64,000 nucleotides of DNA from Streptomyces sp. NBC_00370 (GCF_036084755.1 NZ_CP107968.1:8502001-8566000); one strand, 5' to 3'. Positions 26,547 to 36,015 are shown, counted from the stretch's first letter. Notes: generated from the sequence alone by a model not told the origin. Numbers and translations: made by a program.

Positions 26547-27683
26547 CTACGCGGACTGTGGCGCCGTCCACTTCTGGTTCGTGCCGCCGTTGCAGTCCCA
26601 GATCTGGACCTGGGTGCCGTCGGTGGTGGCGGCGGCGGGGTCGTCGAGGCAGCGGCCGGAGGCGGGGTTGCGGTAGCCGCCGTTGTACGCCTCCCATTTC
26701 TGGTTGGCGCCGCCGTTGCAGTCCCAGATCTCGGCCTTGGTGCCGTTCGCGGTACCGCCACCGACGATGTCCAGGCACTTGCCGAGCGCGCGCAGTGTGC
26801 CGTCCGAACCGGCGCTCCACGACTGGGCGTTGGTGCCGTTGCAGGACCAGATCTGTGCAGCGGTGCCGTTGGCGCTGCTGCCGGTGTTGACGTCCAGGCA
26901 CTTGCCTGCGACGCCCGAGCGCACCGGGCCCGCGGGGGAGGTCCCTGGTGCGTGTATCCACCCGGCGGCGTCGGCCGCCTGGATCCCGGCGTTGAAGGCG
27001 GTGGCCATCTTCTGGTAGCCGCCATCGTTGGGGTGCAGCCCGTCGGACAGGTCTGCTGTGGTCAGCGCGCTCATGTCGACCAGCCGGACGTGCTTGCCAG
27101 CGGACTGCTCGGCCTGGACGATGCCGGGGATCGCCTGGTTGAACGCGGGCCGGTTGGGCTCCTCGGTGCTGTTCGTCGACACGATCAGGGTGCCGACCAG
27201 CACGGTCGCGTCCGGGGCGTCCGCGGTGATCTGGTCGATCAGCGCGTGCAGCCGGTTGGTGGCGGTGGGCACCTGGTAGTTCTGCCCCAAGTCGTTGGTA
27301 CCGATCTCCAGGGTGACCACGTTCGGCCGGTACTGGCTGAGCACGGAGTCGGCGATGCCGGCGATCTGGTCGATTCGCCAACCGGAGTGGCCCTCGTTGT
27401 CCGGGTCGGACATCGGGCCGTTACGGCCGGAGCCGACGAAGTCCAGGGTGTGTCCCTCAGCCGCCAGCTGGTTCCACAGGAAGCCCCGGTAACCGTTTCC
27501 CGATGGGCTCCCGAGACCCCAGGTGATCGAGTCACCCAGCGGCATCACCCGCAAAGACGCAGGCGCGGCGGCCGCCGGTGCGGGAGCGGCTGCCGCCGAT
27601 CCGGCGGCGGCCGCCGGCAGCGCCACGCCCAGGCCGAGCGCGGCCGTCGTCGCTGCAACCAGTCCTGCTGTGTAATACCTCAT
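26547..27683 (-). CDS. Secreted SGNH esterase with C-terminal CBM13
   Basis: 378 aa from ATG 27683 with GGAGAAGG upstream. A signal peptide and Ala/Pro linker run to about residue 43. The SGNH hydrolase domain has block I MPLGDSITWG (Ser52), block III EIGTNDLG and block V DGLHPNDGGYQKMA (Asp/His), a pattern close to CE3/CE2-like carbohydrate acetylesterases. Residues 250-378 are a ricin-B trefoil with GKCLDV, GKCLDIV and SGRCLDD repeats. It probably removes acyl groups from a polysaccharide outside the cell. It sits between the PQQ dehydrogenase and GH59 genes on the same strand. Confidence 0.88.
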   Translation of the reverse strand: MRYYTAGLVAATTAALGLGVALPAAAAGSAAAAPAPAAAAPASLRVMPLGDSITWGLGSPSGNGYRGFLWNQLAAEGHTLDFVGSGRNGPMSDPDNEGHSGWRIDQIAGIADSVLSQYRPNVVTLEIGTNDLGQNYQVPTATNRLHALIDQITADAPDATVLVGTLIVSTNSTEEPNRPAFNQAIPGIVQAEQSAGKHVRLVDMSALTTADLSDGLHPNDGGYQKMATAFNAGIQAADAAGWIHAPGTSPAGPVRSGVAGKCLDVNTGSSANGTAAQIWSCNGTNAQSWSAGSDGTLRALGKCLDIVGGGTANGTKAEIWDCNGGANQKWEAYNGGYRNPASGRCLDDPAAATTDGTQVQIWDCNGGTNQKWTAPQSA

Positions 27684-27788
27684 ATATTTGCCTTCTCCGA
27701 TGTGGGGGGATGATTTCGGCGGACCGGCTCATCCGGTCCATCTGGACGCGTGTGGGGACAGGGGCGTCCCGCCACGCGGCCACCGGTG

Positions 27789-30173
27789 TTACGAGGTTGC
27801 GGGCACGTTCCATTTCTGGTTGGTGCCGCCGTTGCAGTCCCAGATGGCGAGTCGGGTGCCGTTGGTGGTGTTGGCAGCGGGGATGTCCAGGCAGCGTCCG
27901 CTCGCGGGATTGACGAGCGTGCCGTTGGAGACGTTCCACTGCTGGTTGCCGGCGCCGTTGCAGGTCCACAGGTCAACCAGGGAGCCGTTGGCCGTGGCAC
28001 CCCCGACCACGTCCAGGCACAGCCCGCCGTTCTTCACGGAGCCGTTGCCGATGGTCCACTGCTGGGCGCCTGATCCGTTGCAGTCCCACACGTCCACGAC
28101 GGCGCCGGCGGTGGTCGAACCGGTGTAGTCGTCCAGGCACTTGCCGGTGTTCAGGGCGGAGGTGACCGGTCCGGTTGCGGTACCGCCTCCAGTGCCTGAG
28201 CCCGGGGTGATGGAGAGGTTGTCGAACTGGTCGGTGCGGTAGCCCTGGATGCCGAGACCGGCCTGGCCGCTCTGGAAGGAGGCGTCGGTGACCGAGCCGA
28301 TCTGCCTGCCGTCGACCTTGGCGGTGATCTGGGAGCCCTGGAAGGCGAAGGACAGGTTGTGCCAAGTGCCGGTGCCCAGTGCCGTGGTGGTGCCGGTGGC
28401 CAGGGTGTGGTTGGACCCGTCGGTCTGCATCTTCTCGATCCACCACTGCCCGGTGTTGCGGATGCGCAGGTAGTACGCGTTCATGTGGGACTGAGGGCGC
28501 AGTTGGGTGTTGGCCCTCCCCAGCAGTTCGGTGGTGCCTGCGCTGCGCAGAAGGACGTCGGCGCTGACGGTGTAGTTCGACCAGGTCGGGTCGCCGATCA
28601 GCGAGTAGGCGTCGGAGTCGTCCTGCCACTCGATCGGCTTGACCGGGGCCATCTGCTGCACGCACTTGCCGCTGCGGCCGGTGCAGGGCTGGACTTCGTA
28701 GGAGCCCTGCATGTCGGACAGGTACTTCGCCTCGGTGCCGTTGCCGTAGCCGTCGAAGTTGTCGGAGTAGGGCAGCGCGAGGGAGTGCGCGGCCGGCGCG
28801 GTCGCGGTGCCCTTGCCCGCACCGTTCAGAGTGCTGACGGTGTAGGCGTAGCCCGGCTGCATCGTCAGGGAGTACGAGCCGTTGTTCGGCGTGATGTCCT
28901 GGGTGTGGAGGAACGACGTCGCGTTGCTGGGCGAGTTGAGCTTGGTGGCCCACACGTGCACCGTGCCGGTGGACAGCCCGCCCTGGACGTGGACGTTGAC
29001 GGTCTGCGACGAGCCGGAGGTCGTGGTCTCCAGGATCGTGGAGTAGTCCGAGCTGGTGTTTGACTTGATCGTCACGAAGCTGCCGTTGTTCTCCGAGCCT
29101 CCGAGGTAGCCGGAGGCGGAGTCGATGAACTTCCATCCGGGTTTGGTGAACTGGGTGACCTGCGCGGTCGCCCAGGTGCTGGCGCCGATGGTGTAGTTGC
29201 CGGACCAGGGGGAGCCGGCGGTGGCCAGGCCGACGGTGGAGTAAGGCATGTTGGGCGTGATCGCGGCGATGAGCGGCCAGTTGTAGTAGCTGGTCAGGCG
29301 GGCGTCGGTGTAGCCGCGGGTGATCGAGCGGATCAGTGCGGGGGCGCCGCTGTTCATGTCGTTGGATCCGCCCTCGGAGTCCCACAGCGGCTTGCCGTTG
29401 TTGCGGGCGGTGGCGGTCGAGGAGCAGGTCTGGGCGATGTTGTCGTTGCCGTAACCGCAGGTGTAGTGGGTCCCGATGATGGAGACGGCGTTGTTGAAGG
29501 CGGCATTGCCGGCCATCTCGTCGGCGACGTCCCAGCCGTTGTCGTTGGCGACGATCTGTACGCTGTTGTAGCCGGCGCTGTTCAGGGCGGAGCGCAGTTG
29601 GATGTACCAGTTGGCGTCCTGGCCGCGTTCGTTCCAGCCACCGAGGTACTTGATGCTCAGGCCGTGCTGTTTGGCGCAGCCCAGCCACGACACGATGTAG
29701 TTGATGGTGTCGGTGGACCAGAAGCCGCCGTTGATCCAGCCGGGCGCGGTCCATGCCAGGCCGTAGAGCGCGATGTCGGGGTTGCGGGCCTTGGCCTGCT
29801 CGGCGAGCCAGAACTCGTAGCCGGCGTTGCAGTTGACCGTGCCACGGGAGTGCTCGATGGAGGGCTCGGAGCCGTCGGTGGAGTTGGCGTCGCCGCCGAT
29901 CTCGATCTTCAGCGACTGCAGGCTCGCCCCGTAGCCGGGCTTGAACATGTAGTCCAGGATCTGCGACTGCTGGGCGGCCGGATAGTCCGTCAGCAGACGG
30001 GAGTTGCCGCCGCCGCCGCTGATCGCTCCGATCCCGTCGAAGGTCCGGCCACCCTGCGAGCCGTCCACCGTGATGGACGTGGTCGCGGCCTGTGCCGGCG
30101 TACTGCTCACCGCCAGCACCGCGGCCAGCAGCGCCAAGACCCACAACGGGGCTAATCTCACAAGTCTTTGCAT
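27789..30173 (-). CDS. Secreted GH59 (galactocerebrosidase-like) beta-galactosidase with CBM13
   Basis: 794 aa from ATG 30173. Signal peptide to about A30. The GH59 TIM barrel carries TFDGIGAISGGGGNSRLL, acid/base E182 in YLGGWNERGQD and nucleophile E267 in LWDSEGGSND. A beta-sandwich follows, then a lectin/LamG-like domain (about 480-655; LPYSDNFDGYGNGTEAKYL) and a ricin-B trefoil (about 665-794). Bacterial GH59 enzymes cleave beta-galactosides; the natural substrate here is more likely a plant or microbial galactan than a lipid. Divergent from the GH76 gene. Confidence 0.9.
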   Translation of the reverse strand: MQRLVRLAPLWVLALLAAVLAVSSTPAQAATTSITVDGSQGGRTFDGIGAISGGGGNSRLLTDYPAAQQSQILDYMFKPGYGASLQSLKIEIGGDANSTDGSEPSIEHSRGTVNCNAGYEFWLAEQAKARNPDIALYGLAWTAPGWINGGFWSTDTINYIVSWLGCAKQHGLSIKYLGGWNERGQDANWYIQLRSALNSAGYNSVQIVANDNGWDVADEMAGNAAFNNAVSIIGTHYTCGYGNDNIAQTCSSTATARNNGKPLWDSEGGSNDMNSGAPALIRSITRGYTDARLTSYYNWPLIAAITPNMPYSTVGLATAGSPWSGNYTIGASTWATAQVTQFTKPGWKFIDSASGYLGGSENNGSFVTIKSNTSSDYSTILETTTSGSSQTVNVHVQGGLSTGTVHVWATKLNSPSNATSFLHTQDITPNNGSYSLTMQPGYAYTVSTLNGAGKGTATAPAAHSLALPYSDNFDGYGNGTEAKYLSDMQGSYEVQPCTGRSGKCVQQMAPVKPIEWQDDSDAYSLIGDPTWSNYTVSADVLLRSAGTTELLGRANTQLRPQSHMNAYYLRIRNTGQWWIEKMQTDGSNHTLATGTTTALGTGTWHNLSFAFQGSQITAKVDGRQIGSVTDASFQSGQAGLGIQGYRTDQFDNLSITPGSGTGGGTATGPVTSALNTGKCLDDYTGSTTAGAVVDVWDCNGSGAQQWTIGNGSVKNGGLCLDVVGGATANGSLVDLWTCNGAGNQQWNVSNGTLVNPASGRCLDIPAANTTNGTRLAIWDCNGGTNQKWNVPATS

Positions 30174-30272
30174 GTCGGCAGCCTTCGGAGCGTAGGGGAT
30201 GGAAGGAAGCGCGCGTTCAGCTGAGGGGGGACGCTACGTACTGTCAGGAGGATGGGGCACAGTGTGCTGTCG

Positions 30273-30309
30273 TGTTTCTTTTGAGGTCAACCTCCGTGAC
30301 AAAGAAACA
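30273..30309. promoter_or_regulatory. Inverted repeat I in GH59/GH76 divergent region
   Basis: TGTTTCTTT (30273-30281) and its exact complement AAAGAAACA (30301-30309) flank a second, smaller dyad GAGGTCAACCTC. It lies 100-136 bp upstream of the GH59 start. The same arms recur at 30532-30565, which suggests one regulator controls both divergent genes. The rest of the 726-bp region holds no recognised gene. Confidence 0.45.
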
Positions 30310-30528
30310 AGTTCACACAGTTTCCGATCACAGTGACATCACAGGTCATCGACCTGTAGGCCGCCGATACCGAAAGTCCTGACCCGCCGCGCCGCTGGCT
30401 CGCCCGGCCGACTGAGTGGCCTTGGCGCGCTGGAACGAGGGATCGCAGAGCTGACGCGGCGTGGATCGGTGCGCCGGACAAGGCTCTTCGAGCCTGATCT
30501 CATGTATGACGCATTTTATATCGTTGAT

Positions 30529-30565
30529 ACTTGTTTCTTTCGGCGCGAGTCTTGACGCAGAAACA
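30529..30565. promoter_or_regulatory. Inverted repeat II in GH59/GH76 divergent region
   Basis: ACTTGTTTCTTT (30529-30540) and AGAAACA (30559-30565) repeat the arms of site I with nearly the same spacing. ACTTGTTTCTTT is also the exact reverse complement of 30301-30312. It is about 335 bp upstream of the GH76 start, with TCATGTATGA nearby at 30500-30509. Confidence 0.45.
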
Positions 30566-30899
30566 AACAGGACCACACACTGTCGCCCAGTCTCCGGAAC
30601 GGTGACCGTCGGCTCCCTGGCTTGGAGCTCTCGCGAAGCTGTCCTCCCCCGCTGGAGAAGGTATGTGCTGCAACGACGCCTGTGCCCGTGCTGCCCCCAG
30701 TCGCCGACTCGACGGCCCGGGCCCGGAGGTTGAAACCGCGGCGGCGCAGCCGACCGGCCCCGGCCGCTTCCGGTCCCAACGCCGCGCAGAGCCAAGGCAC
30801 GTGGACCGAGCTGTGGCACTGCAACGGTGGCGTCAACCAGACCTGGCCCCGGACAGCACAGCTCCGAACCCACCCGCGTACTCACCAAGGAGAACGCAC

Positions 30900-32477
30900 A
30901 TGATCGGACGCAGAACATTCCTCACGGCCGCGACGGCGACCGGAATCGCCGTGGTCGGTGCGACAGCCGCACCAGGTTTCGCCAAGGCAAGGGAGCGCAC
31001 CTCGGCAGTGGCACCCAGCGCCACGCTGGGAACCGACAACGCCAACGCAGCCTTCACCGCGCTGAACAACGCCTTTCTTATCTCCAACGGCAACCAGCGG
31101 TACTACAAGACGTCTCTCAACAACGCCGAGAAGGACTATTTCTGGCGTCAGGCACTGGACATCCAAGCAGTGGAGGACGTGTACGACAGCAACCCGACCA
31201 CCGACACCCGAACGCTGGTCGGGGGACTGCTCGACACGTTCCTGCAGCAGAACCAAGGCGGGGGCGGGCTGTACGACTGGAACTGGAACGACTACAACGA
31301 CGACATGCTCTGGGCCGGACTGGCCTTCGCGCGCGGCTACCGGGTCACCGGCAACCAGACCTACCTGAACCAGGCGAAGTATGCCTTCGACCGGGCATAC
31401 AACCGTGGCTGGGACAGCGCCCTGGGCGGAGGCATCTGGTGGAGCGTCGGCAAGAACGAGAAGAGCGCTCTGAGCAACGGCCCGGCGGTCATCCTCGGCT
31501 GTCTGATCTACGAGTCGAACGGTGACAGCTCGTATCTGACCAAGGCCCGGGCGATCTACGACTGGACGTGGAACACGCTGCTGGACCGCTCGACCGGCGC
31601 CGTGCACGAGAAGATACAGGCCAACGGAAACCTTGACAGCGGGGAGACCGTCTACTCGGCCGGCGCCTTCGTCAGCGCGGCCCAGGCGATCTACCGCAAC
31701 CAGGGCGGAGGAAGCCTGTTCGACGACGCCAAGCGGACCGTCGACTGGGTCATCCGGAGCAGGACCTCCAACGGGATCATGACCAACGGGCAGCGGGAAG
31801 GAACCTGGCAGTCCGAATTCGCCCGGGGCATGGGCGAGTTCGTCAGCCAGAACAACCTGTGGGGTCAGTACTACGACTTCATGAAGCGCAACGCGGACGC
31901 GGCATGGAACGTACGGCGCACTGATCTGAACCTGACCTGGAACCGCTGGGACGCGCAGACGCCGCGCGACGACACCCGGGCGGTCGAATCCATCGGCGCG
32001 GTGATCATGCAGGCGGTCACCCCGGCCGCCCAACCCGGCTCCTCATCGTCCTCCATCGTGTCCGGAGCGACCTACCAGCTGATCTGCGCCCGCAGCGGCG
32101 AAGCCCTGGACAACGGCAGCGCCGGCGCAGACGGCGCGCCCGCGTTGCAGTGGACCAGCAGCGGCGGAACACAACAACGCTGGAAGGTCACCAGCGTCGG
32201 CGGGGGCTACTACAAGCTCGTCAGCCAGTACAGCGGCAAAGCGCTCGACAACGGCAACAGCAATAATGACGGCGCCGCCGTCATCCAGTGGACCGACAAC
32301 GGCGGCCCTCAACAGCAGTGGGCCATCACCAGTACCGGCGGCGGCAACTACAAACTCACCTGCCGCCAGAGTGGCAAAGTGCTGGACAACGGCAACACCA
32401 CCGCGCAGGGCACCGCCGTCACCCAATGGACCGCCAACGGTGGTACCCCGCAGCAGTGGAAGTTCGTCCAGGTCTGA
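30900..32477 (+). CDS. Secreted GH76 alpha-1,6-mannanase with ricin-like C-terminal domain
   Basis: 525 aa from ATG 30900 (AAGGAGAACGC upstream). A short Tat-like signal (IGRRTFLTAATATG) leads to the GH76 (alpha/alpha)6 barrel. The paired catalytic Asp residues are D134-D135 in WNDYNDDMLWAGLAFARGY. GGGIWW, NGPAVILGC and HEKIQANGNLDSGE fit the family. Residues about 395-525 hold three ricin-type repeats, each with SGxALDNG or SGKVLDNG and a QQxW end, a different lectin subtype from the CBM13 of the neighbours. Acts on alpha-1,6-mannan such as fungal or actinobacterial mannan. Confidence 0.9.
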   Translation: MIGRRTFLTAATATGIAVVGATAAPGFAKARERTSAVAPSATLGTDNANAAFTALNNAFLISNGNQRYYKTSLNNAEKDYFWRQALDIQAVEDVYDSNPTTDTRTLVGGLLDTFLQQNQGGGGLYDWNWNDYNDDMLWAGLAFARGYRVTGNQTYLNQAKYAFDRAYNRGWDSALGGGIWWSVGKNEKSALSNGPAVILGCLIYESNGDSSYLTKARAIYDWTWNTLLDRSTGAVHEKIQANGNLDSGETVYSAGAFVSAAQAIYRNQGGGSLFDDAKRTVDWVIRSRTSNGIMTNGQREGTWQSEFARGMGEFVSQNNLWGQYYDFMKRNADAAWNVRRTDLNLTWNRWDAQTPRDDTRAVESIGAVIMQAVTPAAQPGSSSSSIVSGATYQLICARSGEALDNGSAGADGAPALQWTSSGGTQQRWKVTSVGGGYYKLVSQYSGKALDNGNSNNDGAAVIQWTDNGGPQQQWAITSTGGGNYKLTCRQSGKVLDNGNTTAQGTAVTQWTANGGTPQQWKFVQV

Positions 32478-32658
32478 CAAGGCGGAGCCGTCTGCGCGAG
32501 GTTCAACCGGTACGTCAGGTGGGGGATGGGCACACAGTGTGCCGAGAACTCCCTTGCGTGCTGAGAGACCGGGCCCTGTGGAAGCTCCCAACTCCCAGCC
32601 ACGCAGGGGCGTCTCGCGGACGCTGCGACCGAGAACGACCGCATCCTCGACGCGTCCG

Positions 32659-32800
32659 TCAGGCGCTTGCGCGAAGCACCAGTGACGTCGGCAGCGTGAT
32701 CGCGGCGAGTTCGCCGCCTTCGACGACCTCGACCAGCAGACGTACCATCTCGACCGAGATGCGCTCCAGCGGTTGGCTGACGGCGGAGGGGGCCTTGTTG
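32659..32800 (-). pseudogene. C-terminal remnant of a LacI-family repressor
   Basis: SQPLERISVEMVRLLVEVVE followed by GGELAAITLPTSLVLRASA is the typical C-terminus of a LacI-type regulator. The HTH and most of the effector domain are missing. It abuts an NPCBM fragment on the opposite strand near 32860, so this is a recombination junction. From 32478 to 32658 I see no gene. Confidence 0.55.
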
Positions 32801-32875
32801 TGGGCGGTGAGCGCGAACAGCGCCATGACGACGGCACCTTCGCCCAGGGCGGCGTGGCTCAGTGGCTGCGGCAAG

Positions 32876-33344
32876 ACGCCCAGGTGACGGTCACCAATCC
32901 GCCTCCGGCGACCGGGACCAGCGACGTCAGCGACCTCGACTTCCTGTCATCCACCAATGGCTGGGGTTCGGTCGAGCGCGACCAGGCCGTGGGCGGTACC
33001 AACGCCGACGACGGCACGCCGCTCACCATCGACGGGACCGTGCAATCCAAGGGCCTGGGCACGAACTCGATCAGCGACGTCACCATCTACCTCGGCGGCA
33101 ACTGCTCCAAGTTCACCTCGAAGGTCGGCAATGACGACGACGCGGGCAACTCCGGCACCATGACTTCAGCGTGCTCGGCGACGGCAAGACGCTCGCGGCC
33201 ACGAAGACGATCAAGGGCGGCGACCCCGCCAAGCAGCTCACCGCCGACCTCAGCGGCGTGCAGACTCGCGACCTGGTCGTCGGCGACGGCAACGCCTACG
33301 ACCACGGAGACTTGGCAATGCCCACCATCACCTGCTCAGACTGA
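32876..33344 (+). pseudogene. NPCBM domain remnant of a glycoside hydrolase
   Basis: SDVSDLDFLSSTNGWGSVER, then IDGTVQSKGLGTNSISDVTIY and LGGNCSKF match the NPCBM carbohydrate-binding module that ends many alpha-galactosidases. A one-base deletion near 33164 shifts the frame; the continuation FSVLGDGKTLAATKTI runs to a stop at 33344 in the new frame. The catalytic domain is gone. Probably the tail of a second, lost GH27-like enzyme. Confidence 0.6.
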
Positions 33345-33534
33345 GCGGCGCTGCGTAGAGCACCGGGTCGGTCGCGCCCCATTACGGCCGGCCCGGGCAA
33401 CGCCACAACTCCGGCCCCACGGGCCGTCACTCGATGCCGTCACCTTGGTGCCGCCGAATGTGATCACGACACCGAGGCCGCCCACGGCGACGTCACGCAG
33501 CTCGCGTACATATTGGCTCTGCACCCGTGCCGAA

Positions 33535-33873
33535 CTCTGGCCGCGCCGACAGACCGCAGTCGCTGCCCGCACCCGCGTTCGCAACACCATCTTGTCCGGC
33601 CGCCGCCCGACCTGGATGCGCTGGACCCTGATCAGCATGCTCGCCACCAGCGTCCTCGCCGTCACGCGCGCCCGCACCACCACCGCGGCACCCTCGGGCC
33701 ACCGGCTCATCCCGCCCAGCGTCCGCCAGGTCCTGCGGTTGCTCCGGATCACCGCCCTGCCCCGTCCGCGACGCGACCACGTCCTGCTCTGGTCCGCCTG
33801 GCGCCACCACCAACACCAGGCCGCCCAAGCCCACCGCCGCTGGAACAACATCACCGCCACAGCAACGACTTGA
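33535..33873 (+). pseudogene. C-terminal remnant of an IS701-type transposase
   Basis: WMRWTLISMLATSVLAVTRA, then RQVLRLLRI and HVLLWSAWRHHQHQAAQAHRR parallel the end of the IS701-family transposase at 52023-52400 (HVLHWSHWRRRRQFQARISH). The catalytic part is absent. From 33345 to 33534 and from 33874 to 34047 nothing else is recognised, apart from the promoter region of the GH27 gene. Confidence 0.5.
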
Positions 33874-34047
33874 CCAGAACGACGACCCACCAATCAACGA
33901 ACTACAGACGCCACGTCAGTCCGGAACTGAATTAATCTGTCCGATCGAGTCCACTTTGGTGGATGTATTGACACCTGATCGAACACTAGGGCTCAATACA
34001 GAACAGTATGAGACTCCTGACGTGCTGAATCGACTCGAAGGAGAGTC

Positions 34048-35793
34048 ATGTACAAGCGCGCGCTCGTCGCGACGGTTGCCCTGGCATCGTCGCTGTTCAT
34101 ATCCACCCTGGCGGGCTCGACGCCCGCACAAGCCCAGGACAACGGTGCGTCGCGGACGCCGCCGATGGGGTGGAGCAGCTGGAGCTTCGTCAGAAACAAC
34201 CCGACCGAGGCCAAGATCAAGGCCCAGGCTCAGGCGATGCACGACTCGGGCCTGATGTCTGCGGGTTACAAGTACATCAACCTGGACGACTACTACATCA
34301 AGAACCCCGGCACCACCGTCGATCAGTACGGTCGCTGGGTCGTCGACACCGGCAAGTTCCCGGACGGTATGAAGAACCTGGGCGACTTCATCCACGGCCT
34401 GGGTGAGAAGTTCGGCATGTACGTGACGCCGGGTATCCCAGTGGCGGCGTACAACCAGAACACCCCGATCGAGGGCACGTCGTACCACGCACGGGACATC
34501 GTCTCGAGCACGTCGACCTTCGAGTCGAACTACGGCGGGTTCGGCAATGTCATGTACTTCATCGACTACAACAAGAACCCCACCGCGGCGCAGGCGTTCG
34601 TGAACTCGTGGGCGAACCTGTTCGCCTCCTACGGGGTCGACTACATCAAGATCGACGGCGTGCACACCAGCGACCAGAACGACGTCATCGCCTGGTCGAA
34701 GGCGCTGAACCAGACGGGCCGCACCATCCACTACGGCCTGTCGAACACCCTGGACATCAACAACATCAAGACCTGGCAGCAGTACTCCAACAGCTGGCGG
34801 ACGGGCGGTGACATCGAGTGCTACTGCTCGACCCTCACCACCTGGAGCAACGTCGGGCCGCGTTGGGCGAACCTGGCTCAGTGGGGGCAGTACGCCGGTC
34901 CGGGTGGCTGGAACGACCCGGACTCGATTGAGGTCGGCAACGGTGACCACAATGGTCTGACCGTGAACGAGCGGCAGAGCGTGATCACTCTGTGGGCGAT
35001 CACGCGGTCGGTGATGATGCTGGGGAGCGACCTGACCAACCTGGACGCCGGTGACCTCAACATGCTGAAGAACGCCGAGGTAACCAACGTCAACCAGACC
35101 GACTCCGTGGTGGCCAGCCAGATTTCGAACAACAACGATCTGCAGGTGTGGGCCACGAAGCAGAAGAATCCGGACGGCAGCTACACGGTGGCGTTGTTCA
35201 ACCGTTCCGACCGGGCCGGCAACGAGACGGTGACGGCCAACTTCTCCGACCTCGGGTTCAGCGGTTCCGCCACGGTGCGCAACCTTTGGGGCAAGTCGAA
35301 CGAGACTCTCACCAACTCCGTCAGCCGGAGTCTGGCCCCGCACGAGTCCGCGTTGTTCAAGGTGACCCCGTCCGGCTCCTCGACTCCGGTCGGCGGCAAC
35401 CTGACCAGTGGCCTCTCCGGCCGCTGCGCCGACGACCCGAACAGCACCCCTGTGAACGGCACTCAGCTGGACGTGTGGGACTGCAACGGCGGCGCCAACC
35501 AGAAGATCACCTACAGCTCCTCGGCCAAGACGCTGAAGGTGCTGGGCAAGTGCTTCGACGCCCATGGCGGCGCTACCACCGCCGGTACGCACGTGGAGAT
35601 CTACGACTGCAACGGCGGCGCCAACCAGCAGTGGAACGTCAACTCCAACGGCACGATCACCGGCGTTCAGTCCGGGCTCTGCCTTGACGTCACCGGGGCC
35701 ACCAACCCCAACGGCGCCGGCCTGGAGTTGTGGAACTGCACCGGAGGCGCCAACCAGAAGTGGACCCTCGGATCCGGCGTCAAGGTGGCCTGA
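34048..35793 (+). CDS. Secreted GH27 alpha-galactosidase with CBM13
   Basis: 581 aa from ATG 34048 with AAGGAG upstream. Signal peptide to about A29. The GH27 barrel opens RTPPMGWSSWS. Nucleophile D203 lies in YIKIDGVH and acid/base D255 in SWRTGGDIECY; GGWNDPDSIEVGN follows. A Greek-key beta domain (about 370-445) precedes a ricin-B trefoil (about 450-581) whose NSNGTITGVQSGLCLDV repeat is nearly identical to one in the PQQ dehydrogenase. It removes alpha-1,6-galactose side chains, for example from galactomannan or melibiose-type sugars. Confidence 0.93.
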   Translation: MYKRALVATVALASSLFISTLAGSTPAQAQDNGASRTPPMGWSSWSFVRNNPTEAKIKAQAQAMHDSGLMSAGYKYINLDDYYIKNPGTTVDQYGRWVVDTGKFPDGMKNLGDFIHGLGEKFGMYVTPGIPVAAYNQNTPIEGTSYHARDIVSSTSTFESNYGGFGNVMYFIDYNKNPTAAQAFVNSWANLFASYGVDYIKIDGVHTSDQNDVIAWSKALNQTGRTIHYGLSNTLDINNIKTWQQYSNSWRTGGDIECYCSTLTTWSNVGPRWANLAQWGQYAGPGGWNDPDSIEVGNGDHNGLTVNERQSVITLWAITRSVMMLGSDLTNLDAGDLNMLKNAEVTNVNQTDSVVASQISNNNDLQVWATKQKNPDGSYTVALFNRSDRAGNETVTANFSDLGFSGSATVRNLWGKSNETLTNSVSRSLAPHESALFKVTPSGSSTPVGGNLTSGLSGRCADDPNSTPVNGTQLDVWDCNGGANQKITYSSSAKTLKVLGKCFDAHGGATTAGTHVEIYDCNGGANQQWNVNSNGTITGVQSGLCLDVTGATNPNGAGLELWNCTGGANQKWTLGSGVKVA

Positions 35794-35814
35794 CGAACCG
35801 AGTCGTGACCATCG

Positions 35815-35996
35815 TTCCTGTGAAGGGCTGCTTGGGCAGCGGGTGGAGCCGAGTGCGTTCCTCGGCGAGCATCTCGGCCGGGCGTCGTTTGGTCTCGCGG
35901 TGGACCCGGTTGTTGACCTCCTCGCAGAAGGTGCGGCAGGCCGACTCCAGGGCGGCGAAGTTGCGGTATTCCTCAAGGAGGTTGACGTCGCTGGCT
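35815..35996 (-). pseudogene. IS21 IstA transposase remnant
   Basis: On the minus strand a frame reads LLEEYRNFAALESACRTFCE, then EVNNRVHRETKRRPAEMLAE and RTRLHPLP, the conserved C-terminal segment of IS21-family IstA. No catalytic core or istB is adjacent. It directly precedes an ArsR fragment, marking an insertion/deletion junction near 36000. Confidence 0.55.
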
Positions 35997-36015
35997 TGCC
36001 GAGGTCGGCATCACG

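Noticed and set aside
24370..27381. A single very long minus-strand frame joining the PQQ dehydrogenase to upstream sequence
   Set aside because: Above GTG 26463 the frame is a shadow of the esterase gene; the signal peptide and AAGGAG site place the true start at 26463.
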